A DNA stretch of 18,207 nucleotides. Source: JBFFXF01 sp041569895 (GTDB taxonomy: Bacteria; Planctomycetota; UBA8108; JACQVS01). The position numbers and the translations under genes are program-made. The DNA lies in assembly GCA_041569895.1 (NCBI GenBank), contig JBFFXF010000147.1, positions 1 through 18,207 of the forward strand, given 5' to 3'. The notes beneath the pieces are model-generated. The model saw only the letters and a list, made by a program, of their open reading frames with translations, searched no databases and was not told where the DNA came from. This document shows positions 5,877-13,289 of this stretch, in pieces (position 1 is the stretch's first letter; each line of letters begins with the position of its first letter).

Positions 5877-8800
5877 ATGTCCGCAGGACGTCTTCTTCAC
5901 GTTGTCCGGTTTCCGCTCGTCGCGTTCGCCGCGCTCGCCATCGCCATCGTTGCCGATCAGGTTCGCGCGGACGAGGCGCTCGTCCTTATTCCATCCGAGG
6001 TCCAGGCAGGCGGGCAGTCCGCGGCAACGGTGACCGCGCTGCGCGGCGAGGACCGCGCCCCGGTCGATCGTGGCGTGACCGTTGTGCTCATCGACGGCGC
6101 CACGCGCCACGAGGTCGGCGCCGGGCGCACGGGCGCCGATGGCCACGCGCGCATCCCGCTCGACATCCCGGCGCTCGAGAGCGGCCTGTATCGGCTCGAG
6201 GCGTCCGTCGACGGCGTCACCGAGAAGCTCGGCGCCGAGACGCGCGTCTCGAACACGCCCGCGATCCTGATCGAGACCGACAAGCCGATCTACAAGCCCG
6301 GCCAGACGATTCAGGGGCGCGTCCTGCTTCTCGACAGCGCCCTGCGGCCCCGCACCGGCGCCGTCGAGCTGTCGATCCTCGACGCCAAGGGAATCCGCGT
6401 CCACCGTGCCGCGCTCGATGCGAACGAGTACGGCGTCGCGCCGTTCGACCTGGTGCTCGCCAACGAGGTCAACTTCGGCGTCTGGAAGATCGACGTCGTC
6501 TCGGAGGGACTGCGCTCCAGCCGCGACGTGCGCGTCGAGAACTACGTGCTGCCGCGGTTCGAGCTCGGCGCCGAGTTCGAGCGCGGGTGGGTCCTGGTCG
6601 ACGAGCCGATCTCCGGCCGCGTCGAGGCGCGCTACTTCTTCGGGCGTCCCGTCGATGGCGAGGTGCAGATCGTCGCCAGGCGCTACATCGGCGACTGGGA
6701 GGTCTTCGCGACCGCCGGCGGGCCGCTCGTCGACGGCGCCTTCGACTTCCAGCTGCCCCCCGTCCAGTTCACCGCCGGCACGCCGGGAGCGAACGGGCTC
6801 GGCACCGTGACTCTCGACATCACCGCGACCGATTCGACCGGACACGCCGAGAGCACCACCGAGCTGCTCACCGTCAGCCAGGCGCCCGTCGTCGTGCGCC
6901 TGGTCTCGAGGAACGGGTCCGTCAAGCCGGAGATCCCCATCGCCCTCGTGGTGACGTCGGAGGAGCCGGACGGCACGCCGATCGACGCGTCGGTCGAGGT
7001 GACGGCGCGATTCCGCGACTTCGACCAGTCCGTGCTCGCCGAGACCTCGGTGATCGTCGACACCAGCGGTGGCAACGCGGCGGTGACCTTCACGCCGCCG
7101 GCGCGAACGGCGCAGGCTGTCTTCACGGCCACGACCATCGTCGACGGGCGCTCGGCCCGCGCCGATCTCGAGCTCGCCGCGGCGTGGTCGCCGAGCTCGA
7201 CGTTCCTCGCCCTCGCTCGCAGGTCGCCGGCCGGACGCGTTCGCGTCGGCGAGGAGCTCCGCTTCGAGGCGATCGCGACGCATCCCGGAAGCGTCTTCTA
7301 CGAGGTCTACGCCGGCGGGCGCACGGTCTTCAGCGACGTCGCCGATGGGCGCGAGATCCGCTTCACGGCGACGCCCGAGATGGCGCCGTCGGCGAGGCTC
7401 GTCGCGTACTCCATCAGCCCGAACAACGAGGTCGCCGCCGACACGCTGCCGTTCGAGGTCGATCTCGCCGCGACGCTGTCAGTGTCGAGCGCGGTCGACC
7501 GCGACGAGCTGCGTCCCGGCGACGAGATCACGCTGACGATCGACACCGGCGAGCGCGCCATGGTCGGGCTGGCGATCGTCGATCGCTCGGTGCTGGCGCT
7601 CGGCCGCAGCCGGCTCCATCTGGGCGAGGTCTTCGAGGAGCTCGAGCGGCGCTTCCTCGAGCCGAAGGGCGAGCCCCACGACGCGGGGGGGCCGAACGGC
7701 GCGCCGCCCCCGCTCGAGGACCGCTTCTTCCAGCCGGTGCACAGCCCCGGCGCCGCGGACATCATTGCCGGCGTCGGCCTGACGCTCGTGGCGACGTCGG
7801 GACTGCGCGCCCCGACCGGTCGCGACTTCTTCCGCTTCGACGAGGACATGCTCGAGGACGGCCCCCCGCCACCGGTGGCGGCTCCGAACGGCGGCGACGA
7901 CGGCAGCGCGCCCGACGCGGTGCGCGTGCGTCAGTTCTTTCCCGAGACCTGGGTGTGGAACCCGACGCTGCTGACCGGCGAGGACGGCCGCGCGACGCTG
8001 ACGCTCACCGTCCCGGACAGCATCACGAGCTGGTCGGTCTCGACGGTCGCCACGGCGCCGGGCGGCATCGGCTTCGGCGCGTCGGAGCTCACGGTGTTCC
8101 AGGAGTTCTTCGTCGAGCCGAACCTCCCGGTCGCGGTGACGCGCGGCGAGGAGTTCCCGGTGCGCATCCAGATCTTCAACTATGTCGACGCGGAGCAGTC
8201 GGTGGCGCTCGAGCTCGGCGACGGCGAGTGGTTCGAGCTCCTCGGCGACGCCGATCTCTCGGTGAACGTCCCCGCCGGCTCCGCCATCGCCGCCGACTTC
8301 CCGATCCGCCCGGTGCGGGTCGGCTCGCACGAGGTGCGGCTGGTGGCGCGCGGCTCGCTGATGTCCGACGCGGTGGTGCGCAAGATCACCGTCGAGCCGG
8401 AGGGCGAGCCGGCGGAGCGCGTCCTCAACTCGGTGATCCAGTCGGGCGCCATCGTCGACCTCGACACCTCGCTGCCCGTGCACGCCGTGCCGGATTCCGG
8501 GTCGGCGTATCTCTACATCACGCCGAGCCCCGTGGCGCAGACGCTCACCGGCATCTCGAGCCTGCTCAACATGCCCTTCGGCTGTGGCGAGCAGAACATG
8601 ATCTTCCTGGCGCCGGACGTCGAGGTGCTGCGCTACCTGAAGGCGACCGACCAGTCGATGCCGGAGGTGCAGGCGCAGGCCGAGTACTTCATCAACGTCG
8701 GCTACCAGCGCCAGCTCACCTTCCAGGCCGACGACGGCGGGTTCGCGGCGTTCGGCGGACGGCAGGCCAGCCTGTGGCTGACGGCGTTCGTGCTGTCGAC

Positions 8801-10247
8801 GTTCTCGATCGCGCGCGAGGTGCGCGACATCGACGAGAGCGTGCTCGAGCGCGCCGCGTCGATGCTGGCGGGGCGGCAGAAGAGCGACGGCTCGTTCCGC
8901 ACCGACGACTTCCTGATCCACAAGGAGATGGACGGCGGGCTGAGCAACATCTACGCGATGGCGGCGTACGTCACCAACGCGCTCGCGGACTTCGGCGGCG
9001 ACTCGACGAGCTCGACGCTCCAGCGCGCCGCCACCTACCTCCGCGACGGGCGGTCGCAGGCCGGCGGCGATCCCTACTCGCTGTCGATCGCGGCGGTCGC
9101 GCTCGGCAAGGTCGCCGGGTTCGAGGGCGTGGCTCGCGCCATCGTCGATGGGCTGCTCGAGGTCGGCAAGCGAGACGGCATCGGCATTCACTGGGAGCCG
9201 TACCCGATCGAGACCACCGGCTACGTCGCCCTGGCGCTCCTGGCGCAGGACCGCCCCGAGGCCGCGTCGGCGGTCGAGTGGCTCTCGACGCAGCGCAACT
9301 CGCTCGGTGGATACGGCGAGTCGACGCAGGACACCGTGGTCGCGATCCGCGCGCTCACCGAGGCGGCGCTGCGCGTCCGGGCGGACCTCGACGTCACGCT
9401 GACGGTGCTCGATGGCGAGACGCCCGCGAGCACGATCCGCGTCGATGACTCGAACTACGACGTTCTCCAGACGGTCGAGCTGCCCGTCGGTCGCGCCAGC
9501 GGGCTGTCGCTGCGCTCCGAGGGGACCGGCAACGTCGGCTTCCAGCTGGCGGTCGGTTTCCACGTGCCGGCGGAGGAGCTGCCGCCGCCGAACGACATGG
9601 AGATCGACGTCGTCTACGACGCGCGCCGTGTCGAGGTCGACGACCTGGTCGACGTGCGCGTGCGCGTTCTCTACAGCGGCGCCAAGGAACGCACCGGCAT
9701 GACCATCGTCGACATCGGCGTGCCGACGGGCTTCGCGGCGGTGCGCTCGACGCTCGACGCGCTCGTCGAGGCGGGGACGGCGTCGCGGGTCGACGTCGCC
9801 GGCCGCAAGGTGATCGTCTACCTCGACGGCCTCGACAGCGGCGTTCCGGTCGAGTTCGGTTTCCAGGTGCGCGCGCTCTACCCGGTGCGCGCCGAGGCGC
9901 CGGTCTCGAAGGTGTTCGAGTACTACGATCCCGACGTGCAGGCGTCGATCCGCGGGAAGCCGGTGGTGATCTCGGAGCGCGACGACCGGCCGGGCATCTT
10001 CGTCCGCGGCGACGCGAACTCCGACGACTCCGTCGACATCTCCGACGCCGTGAGGATCCTCGGGTTCCTCTTCCTCGGCGCCGAGCTCGACTGCGTGGAC
10101 CGCGCCGACGTCGACGACGACGGCATCGTGGTCATCACGGACGCGATCGCGCTGCTCAACTACCTCTTCCAGGACGGGCGCGCGCCGCGCGAGCCGTTCC
10201 CCGTCGCGGGCGAGGATCCGACTCCCGACAACCTCGAGTGCCGTTGA
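5877..10247 (+). CDS. Secreted alpha-2-macroglobulin / complement-like thioester protein with dockerin-like C-terminus
   Basis: The protein has 1456 residues. Residues 1-31 look like a Sec signal peptide (hydrophobic core 12-26, VRA before D32) with no lipobox Cys. MG-type domains follow: TDKPIYKPGQTI at about 134-145 (MG2) and ENYVLPRFEL at about 221 (MG2/MG3 junction). A Pro/Gly/Arg-rich stretch at about 589-691 sits where the bait region or MG6 insert belongs. After it comes FFPETWVWNP and PDSITSWSV, the family's alpha-chain start. The thioester is PFGCGEQNM, Cys903 to Gln906. An alpha-helical thioester domain follows, with IHKEMDGG at His1015. A receptor-binding-like domain spans about 1240-1350 (ends EYYDPD). 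The tail, about 1378-1440, has two Asp-rich dockerin-like repeats. Family members trap proteases or covalently tag surfaces. ATG 5877 is chosen for the signal peptide. An operon with the next two genes is likely (21-bp gap). Confidence 0.95.
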   Translation: MSAGRLLHVVRFPLVAFAALAIAIVADQVRADEALVLIPSEVQAGGQSAATVTALRGEDRAPVDRGVTVVLIDGATRHEVGAGRTGADGHARIPLDIPALESGLYRLEASVDGVTEKLGAETRVSNTPAILIETDKPIYKPGQTIQGRVLLLDSALRPRTGAVELSILDAKGIRVHRAALDANEYGVAPFDLVLANEVNFGVWKIDVVSEGLRSSRDVRVENYVLPRFELGAEFERGWVLVDEPISGRVEARYFFGRPVDGEVQIVARRYIGDWEVFATAGGPLVDGAFDFQLPPVQFTAGTPGANGLGTVTLDITATDSTGHAESTTELLTVSQAPVVVRLVSRNGSVKPEIPIALVVTSEEPDGTPIDASVEVTARFRDFDQSVLAETSVIVDTSGGNAAVTFTPPARTAQAVFTATTIVDGRSARADLELAAAWSPSSTFLALARRSPAGRVRVGEELRFEAIATHPGSVFYEVYAGGRTVFSDVADGREIRFTATPEMAPSARLVAYSISPNNEVAADTLPFEVDLAATLSVSSAVDRDELRPGDEITLTIDTGERAMVGLAIVDRSVLALGRSRLHLGEVFEELERRFLEPKGEPHDAGGPNGAPPPLEDRFFQPVHSPGAADIIAGVGLTLVATSGLRAPTGRDFFRFDEDMLEDGPPPPVAAPNGGDDGSAPDAVRVRQFFPETWVWNPTLLTGEDGRATLTLTVPDSITSWSVSTVATAPGGIGFGASELTVFQEFFVEPNLPVAVTRGEEFPVRIQIFNYVDAEQSVALELGDGEWFELLGDADLSVNVPAGSAIAADFPIRPVRVGSHEVRLVARGSLMSDAVVRKITVEPEGEPAERVLNSVIQSGAIVDLDTSLPVHAVPDSGSAYLYITPSPVAQTLTGISSLLNMPFGCGEQNMIFLAPDVEVLRYLKATDQSMPEVQAQAEYFINVGYQRQLTFQADDGGFAAFGGRQASLWLTAFVLSTFSIAREVRDIDESVLERAASMLAGRQKSDGSFRTDDFLIHKEMDGGLSNIYAMAAYVTNALADFGGDSTSSTLQRAATYLRDGRSQAGGDPYSLSIAAVALGKVAGFEGVARAIVDGLLEVGKRDGIGIHWEPYPIETTGYVALALLAQDRPEAASAVEWLSTQRNSLGGYGESTQDTVVAIRALTEAALRVRADLDVTLTVLDGETPASTIRVDDSNYDVLQTVELPVGRASGLSLRSEGTGNVGFQLAVGFHVPAEELPPPNDMEIDVVYDARRVEVDDLVDVRVRVLYSGAKERTGMTIVDIGVPTGFAAVRSTLDALVEAGTASRVDVAGRKVIVYLDGLDSGVPVEFGFQVRALYPVRAEAPVSKVFEYYDPDVQASIRGKPVVISERDDRPGIFVRGDANSDDSVDISDAVRILGFLFLGAELDCVDRADVDDDGIVVITDAIALLNYLFQDGRAPREPFPVAGEDPTPDNLECR
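10006..10190 (+). other. Two dockerin-like calcium-binding repeats at the C-terminus of the thioester protein
   Basis: GDANSDDSVDISDAVRILGF and RADVDDDGIVVITDAIALLN each carry a D/N-rich EF-like loop followed by a helix. The spacing is as in the tails common on secreted planctomycete proteins. This may bind calcium and anchor or dock the protein. It is encoded in frame and is not a separate gene. Confidence 0.75.
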
Positions 10248-10268
10248 GCGTGCGCGTCGCGATACCGC

Positions 10269-11180
10269 ATGAGACCGATATCGCTGAGCAGCTTCGACAC
10301 GCCGGACGCGACGTGGGCGGTCCGGCGTGTCGAGCGCATCCCGGCGCCCCCCGAGCGTGTCTGGAAGGCGCTCGTCACGCCGGAGGAGCTCCGCGGCTGG
10401 TGGTGCGACGAGGCGGACGTGGAGTGTCGTCCCGGAGGGCGCTACGTCTTCGCGGGACGGCACGTGCTCGGCGGCGGGGCGGGCGACCTCGCGGGCGGTG
10501 ACGGTTTCCGCATCGTCGATCTTTCCGAGCCGGAGCGACTCGAGTTCACGTGGCCGCTCGGCGGCGTCGAGACGCGCGTCGTCTACGAGCTCCGCAACCT
10601 GCTCGAGATCACCGAGCTCGTCGTGACGCAGACCGGCGACGCCGAGCCGGCGTGGGAGACCGATGGCGAGACGCCCGACTGGTGGTGGGTGGCGCTGCCG
10701 GCGCTGCGCTCGTTCGTCGAGAACGGCCGCGCCGACCTGCGCGTCGACTTCGAGGCCGTCGCGGATGCGCCGCTCGTCGAGTTCTCCGTCGGCGTCTACA
10801 CGTTCCCCTGGATCATCTGGAGCAAGCTCACCGATCCGGCGCAGCTCGACCGGTGGATCGGGCACGGCGCTTCGGTCGAGGAGGGCGTCGGCGGCCGCTT
10901 CGAGCTCGGCCTCGGCGATCTCGGCCCGACGCGCATCAGCGGCTTCGAGCCCGGGCGGCGGCTGGCGCATGACTGGCGCTGGCAGGACGGCGTCGCGAGC
11001 GACGTCGAGTGGACCATCGAGGAGACCGACGACGCCACCCGCGTCACGGTGCGCGACGCCGGCCCCTGGCCCGGCGCGATGCGGCGCGACTTCCTCGCCG
11101 TTCACTGGGCCGCGCGTCTCCTCGATCTCAAGCAGATGAGCCAGCGCGGCGTCACGCCGCGCGAGTACCAGGCCGGTTGA
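10269..11180 (+). CDS. Tandem SRPBCC (AHSA1-like) domain protein
   Basis: This 303-residue protein has two copies of the START-like SRPBCC fold. The first (about 18-125) shows PPERVWKALVTPEELRGWWCD and PGGRYVF. The second (about 158-290) shows FPWIIWSKLTDPAQLDRWIG and VGGRFELGLGD. Both end in a charged C-terminal helix region. In AHSA1-type proteins the fold forms a hydrophobic cavity for lipids or small ligands, or assists chaperones; the ligand here is unknown. No signal peptide or membrane segment is seen, so it is probably cytoplasmic, unlike its upstream neighbour. ATG 10269 lies 21 bp after the thioester-protein stop, in the same frame, without a clear Shine-Dalgarno, suggesting co-transcription. 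It ends 2 bp before the nucleoside hydrolase start. Confidence 0.87.
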   Translation: MRPISLSSFDTPDATWAVRRVERIPAPPERVWKALVTPEELRGWWCDEADVECRPGGRYVFAGRHVLGGGAGDLAGGDGFRIVDLSEPERLEFTWPLGGVETRVVYELRNLLEITELVVTQTGDAEPAWETDGETPDWWWVALPALRSFVENGRADLRVDFEAVADAPLVEFSVGVYTFPWIIWSKLTDPAQLDRWIGHGASVEEGVGGRFELGLGDLGPTRISGFEPGRRLAHDWRWQDGVASDVEWTIEETDDATRVTVRDAGPWPGAMRRDFLAVHWAARLLDLKQMSQRGVTPREYQAG

Positions 11181-11182
11181 CC

Positions 11183-12118
11183 GTGTCGAGGCGATTCATC
11201 ATCGACACCGACACCGCCTCGGACGACGCCGTGGCGCTCGTCATGGCGCTGCGATGGCCGGGCGACCCAATCACCATCGACGCCATCACCATCGTCGCGG
11301 GCAACGTGCCGCTCGAGCAGGCGAGCCGCAACGCGCGCTTCGTCGTGGAGCTCTGCGGCGCCGACACGCCGGTCCACGACGGTCGCGATCGACCGCTGGT
11401 GCGTGCGCCGCACGACGCGATGTTCTTTCACGGTCCGGACGGTCTCGGCGGCATGAACTATCCGCCGCCGCGACGCGCCGTGGCGGGATCGGACGCCGTC
11501 GCGGAGCTGGTGCGCCGGTTCCGCGAGTCCCCGGGCGAGATCACGCTGGTGACGCTCGGCCCGCTGACCAACATCGCCGCGGCGCTCGAGGTCGATCCGG
11601 AGCTCGCCGGGCGCGTGCGCGAGTGCATCGTCATGGGCGGCGCGGCGTGCACCGTGGGCAACATCACCCCCGCCGCCGAGTACAACATCTGGTGCGACCC
11701 AGAGGCGGCGCGCATCGTCTTTCGCTCCGGCATGAAGGTGCTGATGGTCGGCTGGGAGCTCTGCCGCGCTGACGCCAACCTCGACGACGGCGACATCGAG
11801 CGGATCCGGATGCTCGGAAACGAGCTTTCCCGCTTCGTCATCGACTCGAATCGAAGCGCCCTGCTTGCCAACCGCGAGTGGCTCGGCGACCCCGGGCTGG
11901 CGCTCCCCGATCCGGTGGCGATGGCGATCGCCCTCGATCCCGCGGTCTGCACCGAGCGCGGAAGGCACTTTGTCGACGTCTCTTGCGACGACGAGCTCAC
12001 CCGCGGCATGACCGTCGTCGACCGCCACCACGTCACCGAACGCGAGCCCAATATAGACGTCTGCTGGGCGATCGACGTCGCGCGCTGGAAGCAGACGCTG
12101 CTGCGCACGCTGGCGTGA
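11183..12118 (+). CDS. Inosine/uridine-type nucleoside hydrolase family protein
   Basis: This 311-residue protein begins RRFIIDTDTASDDAVAL. D8, D10, D14 and D15 form the calcium-binding DxDxxxDD signature of the family, which cleaves the N-glycosidic bond of ribonucleosides. Further family blocks are TLGPLTNIAAAL (124-135), IVMGGA (149-154) and AEYNIWCDPEAARIVF (165-180), with the substrate-binding Asn/Asp/Glu. The late motif reads LPDPVAMA (241-248), where many members have HDPxA; the calcium-binding Asp is kept and the catalytic-type His is Pro. GTG 11183 is chosen, 2 bp after the preceding stop; TTG 11177 would instead overlap it by 4 bp. The role would be nucleoside salvage in the cytoplasm. 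The substrate cannot be predicted. Co-transcription with the preceding two genes is likely. Confidence 0.92.
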   Translation: MSRRFIIDTDTASDDAVALVMALRWPGDPITIDAITIVAGNVPLEQASRNARFVVELCGADTPVHDGRDRPLVRAPHDAMFFHGPDGLGGMNYPPPRRAVAGSDAVAELVRRFRESPGEITLVTLGPLTNIAAALEVDPELAGRVRECIVMGGAACTVGNITPAAEYNIWCDPEAARIVFRSGMKVLMVGWELCRADANLDDGDIERIRMLGNELSRFVIDSNRSALLANREWLGDPGLALPDPVAMAIALDPAVCTERGRHFVDVSCDDELTRGMTVVDRHHVTEREPNIDVCWAIDVARWKQTLLRTLA

Positions 12119-12500
12119 AAGCGATTCCCTCGATTCGAGTTGATTCGGCGTGACGAGCGGCCGATAATCCGACCTCCGAGTTCGACAGGTGTCCGGTCCC
12201 GCGGGCGAGCGTCAGTCTGCGTGAGGCGGATTTTCCTCCACGCAGGGGCACCGGAGGACGAGGAAGTGAAGAGACCGAGATGACTCGGTCGCCCGTTCCG
12301 CGGCACCTGCTCGGAGGAAGTCCCCCATCTCGACCCACTCGAGGCGCACCGAGGCGGCCATCGCCGCCGAATCCCCGGCTGTCGTTTCCCGTGAGACCTC
12401 CCGCCCTCGCCCCGCCAGGAAATCGCGCTGGCGCGAGATCAAGCGCGGCGTCCGCAACGGACTGCTCGGCTTCGTCGGGCCGCGTCTGATCAGGACGTGG
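12119..12500 (+). other. Gap of about 380 bp before the acyltransferase ATG; part is probably its N-terminal coding region
   Basis: The acyltransferase frame is open from 12270, after the stop at 12267. From about 12423 it encodes WREIKRGVRNGLLGFVGPRL, which resembles the usual N-terminal helix of the downstream family. No ATG, GTG or TTG lies in that frame before 12501. Positions 12119-12269 hold no recognised gene or terminator. Confidence 0.5.
12212..12361 (-). CDS. Doubtful 49-aa ORF on the minus strand
   Basis: The ORF begins MAASVRLEWVEMGDFLRAGA and ends CPCVEENPPHAD. The first third uses strongly GC-ending codons (GTG, CTC, GAG, GTC, GAC, TTC) as the real genes do. The product has no known motif apart from a CPC pair, and there is no clear ribosome binding site. 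It is antisense to the open frame leading into the acyltransferase gene and may be a chance ORF. Confidence 0.2.
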   Translation of the reverse strand: MAASVRLEWVEMGDFLRAGAAERATESSRSLHFLVLRCPCVEENPPHAD

Positions 12501-13181
12501 ATGGGCTCGCTGCGCTACCGCTGGTGCGGTCCCGGTCTCGACTGCCCCGGCCCGCGCGGCGAGGTGAACTGCATCTACGTCCTCTGGCACCAGCGATTCC
12601 TCGCGTTCACGCACACGCACAGCTTCCGCGAGGTGCGTGCGCTGATCTCGAGGCACGGTGATGGCGAGATGATCTCGCGCATCACCGAGGGGCTCGGCTT
12701 CAAGCCGGTGCGAGGCTCGTCGAAACGCGGCGGCTCCCGCGCCATGCGCGAGCTGATCAGCGAGTGCGACGGCGGCCACGATTACGCCATCCTCGTCGAC
12801 GGCCCCCGCGGCCCGCGCTACGAGTTCAAGCCGGGCTCGATCTACCTCGCGTCGCGCACCGGCCTGCCGATCGTGCCGATCACCATGTCGTTCGCGCGCG
12901 CCTGGCAGTTCCGCTCGTGGGACCGCTTCATGCTGCCGAGGCCGTTCACCCGCGCACTGATCCGCGTCGGCGCCGAGGTCCACGTCCCCCCGGAGCTCTC
13001 GACCGCCGACCTCGAAATCTGGCGCCGAGAGCTCGAGGAAACCCTCCGCCAGCTCACCGCCGAGGCGGACGAGCAGTTCGAGCCCCTCTGGAAAGAAGCC
13101 GTCCGCACTCCACATCGTCGCCCCCCGGTCACACGCCGAGAGCGAAGAGCCCGCCGTGTGGAGGCGGCGACGCCGGTTTGA
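12501..13181 (+). CDS. DUF374 / lysophospholipid acyltransferase-like protein
   Basis: The 226 residues from ATG 12501 contain the family blocks VLWHQRFLAF (27-36, the WH motif), ITEGLGFKPVRGSSKRGGSRAM (61-82) and AILVDGPRGPRYEFKPG (96-112). Then follows LASRTGLPIVPITMSFARAWQFRSWDRFMLP. This pattern matches the DUF374 group of the acyltransferase superfamily, thought to acylate lipids at the inner membrane, perhaps lipid A or lysophospholipids; the exact substrate is unknown. The C-terminal 25 residues are Arg-rich and not conserved in the family. The start is uncertain: the frame continues upstream with family-like sequence (CTG 12462 or 12486 are possible non-standard starts), whereas ATG 12501 has AGGA 7-8 nt upstream. 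It faces the kinase gene convergently. Confidence 0.85.
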   Translation: MGSLRYRWCGPGLDCPGPRGEVNCIYVLWHQRFLAFTHTHSFREVRALISRHGDGEMISRITEGLGFKPVRGSSKRGGSRAMRELISECDGGHDYAILVDGPRGPRYEFKPGSIYLASRTGLPIVPITMSFARAWQFRSWDRFMLPRPFTRALIRVGAEVHVPPELSTADLEIWRRELEETLRQLTAEADEQFEPLWKEAVRTPHRRPPVTRRERRARRVEAATPV

Positions 13182-13289
13182 CGGCGGGGGCGGGTCTCTT
13201 CGGAGAGGCAGGAGAGGAGGAACGCAGAGTACGCAGCTGGGCCCACGCCCGTTTGATATCCCGCGCTCGCGTCGTCCGCTGGAGCCCGC

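Noticed and set aside
5682..7283. A 533-codon minus-strand frame across the divergent promoter region
   Set aside because: It is a shadow of the thioester-protein gene and would overlap the GAF gene start.
6587..9448. A 953-codon plus-strand frame inside the thioester-protein gene
   Set aside because: It is an out-of-frame, Arg/Ala/Gly-rich shadow of the real frame.
7479..11105. A 1208-codon minus-strand open frame antisense to the thioester protein
   Set aside because: It is an Arg/His/Asp-rich shadow produced by high-GC codons of the real plus-strand genes, whose domain content is unmistakable.
13182..13289. Terminator in the convergent gap between the acyltransferase and kinase genes
   Set aside because: Only a short TCTC-TTCG-GAGA hairpin (about 13196-13207) is visible, with no T-run on either strand.
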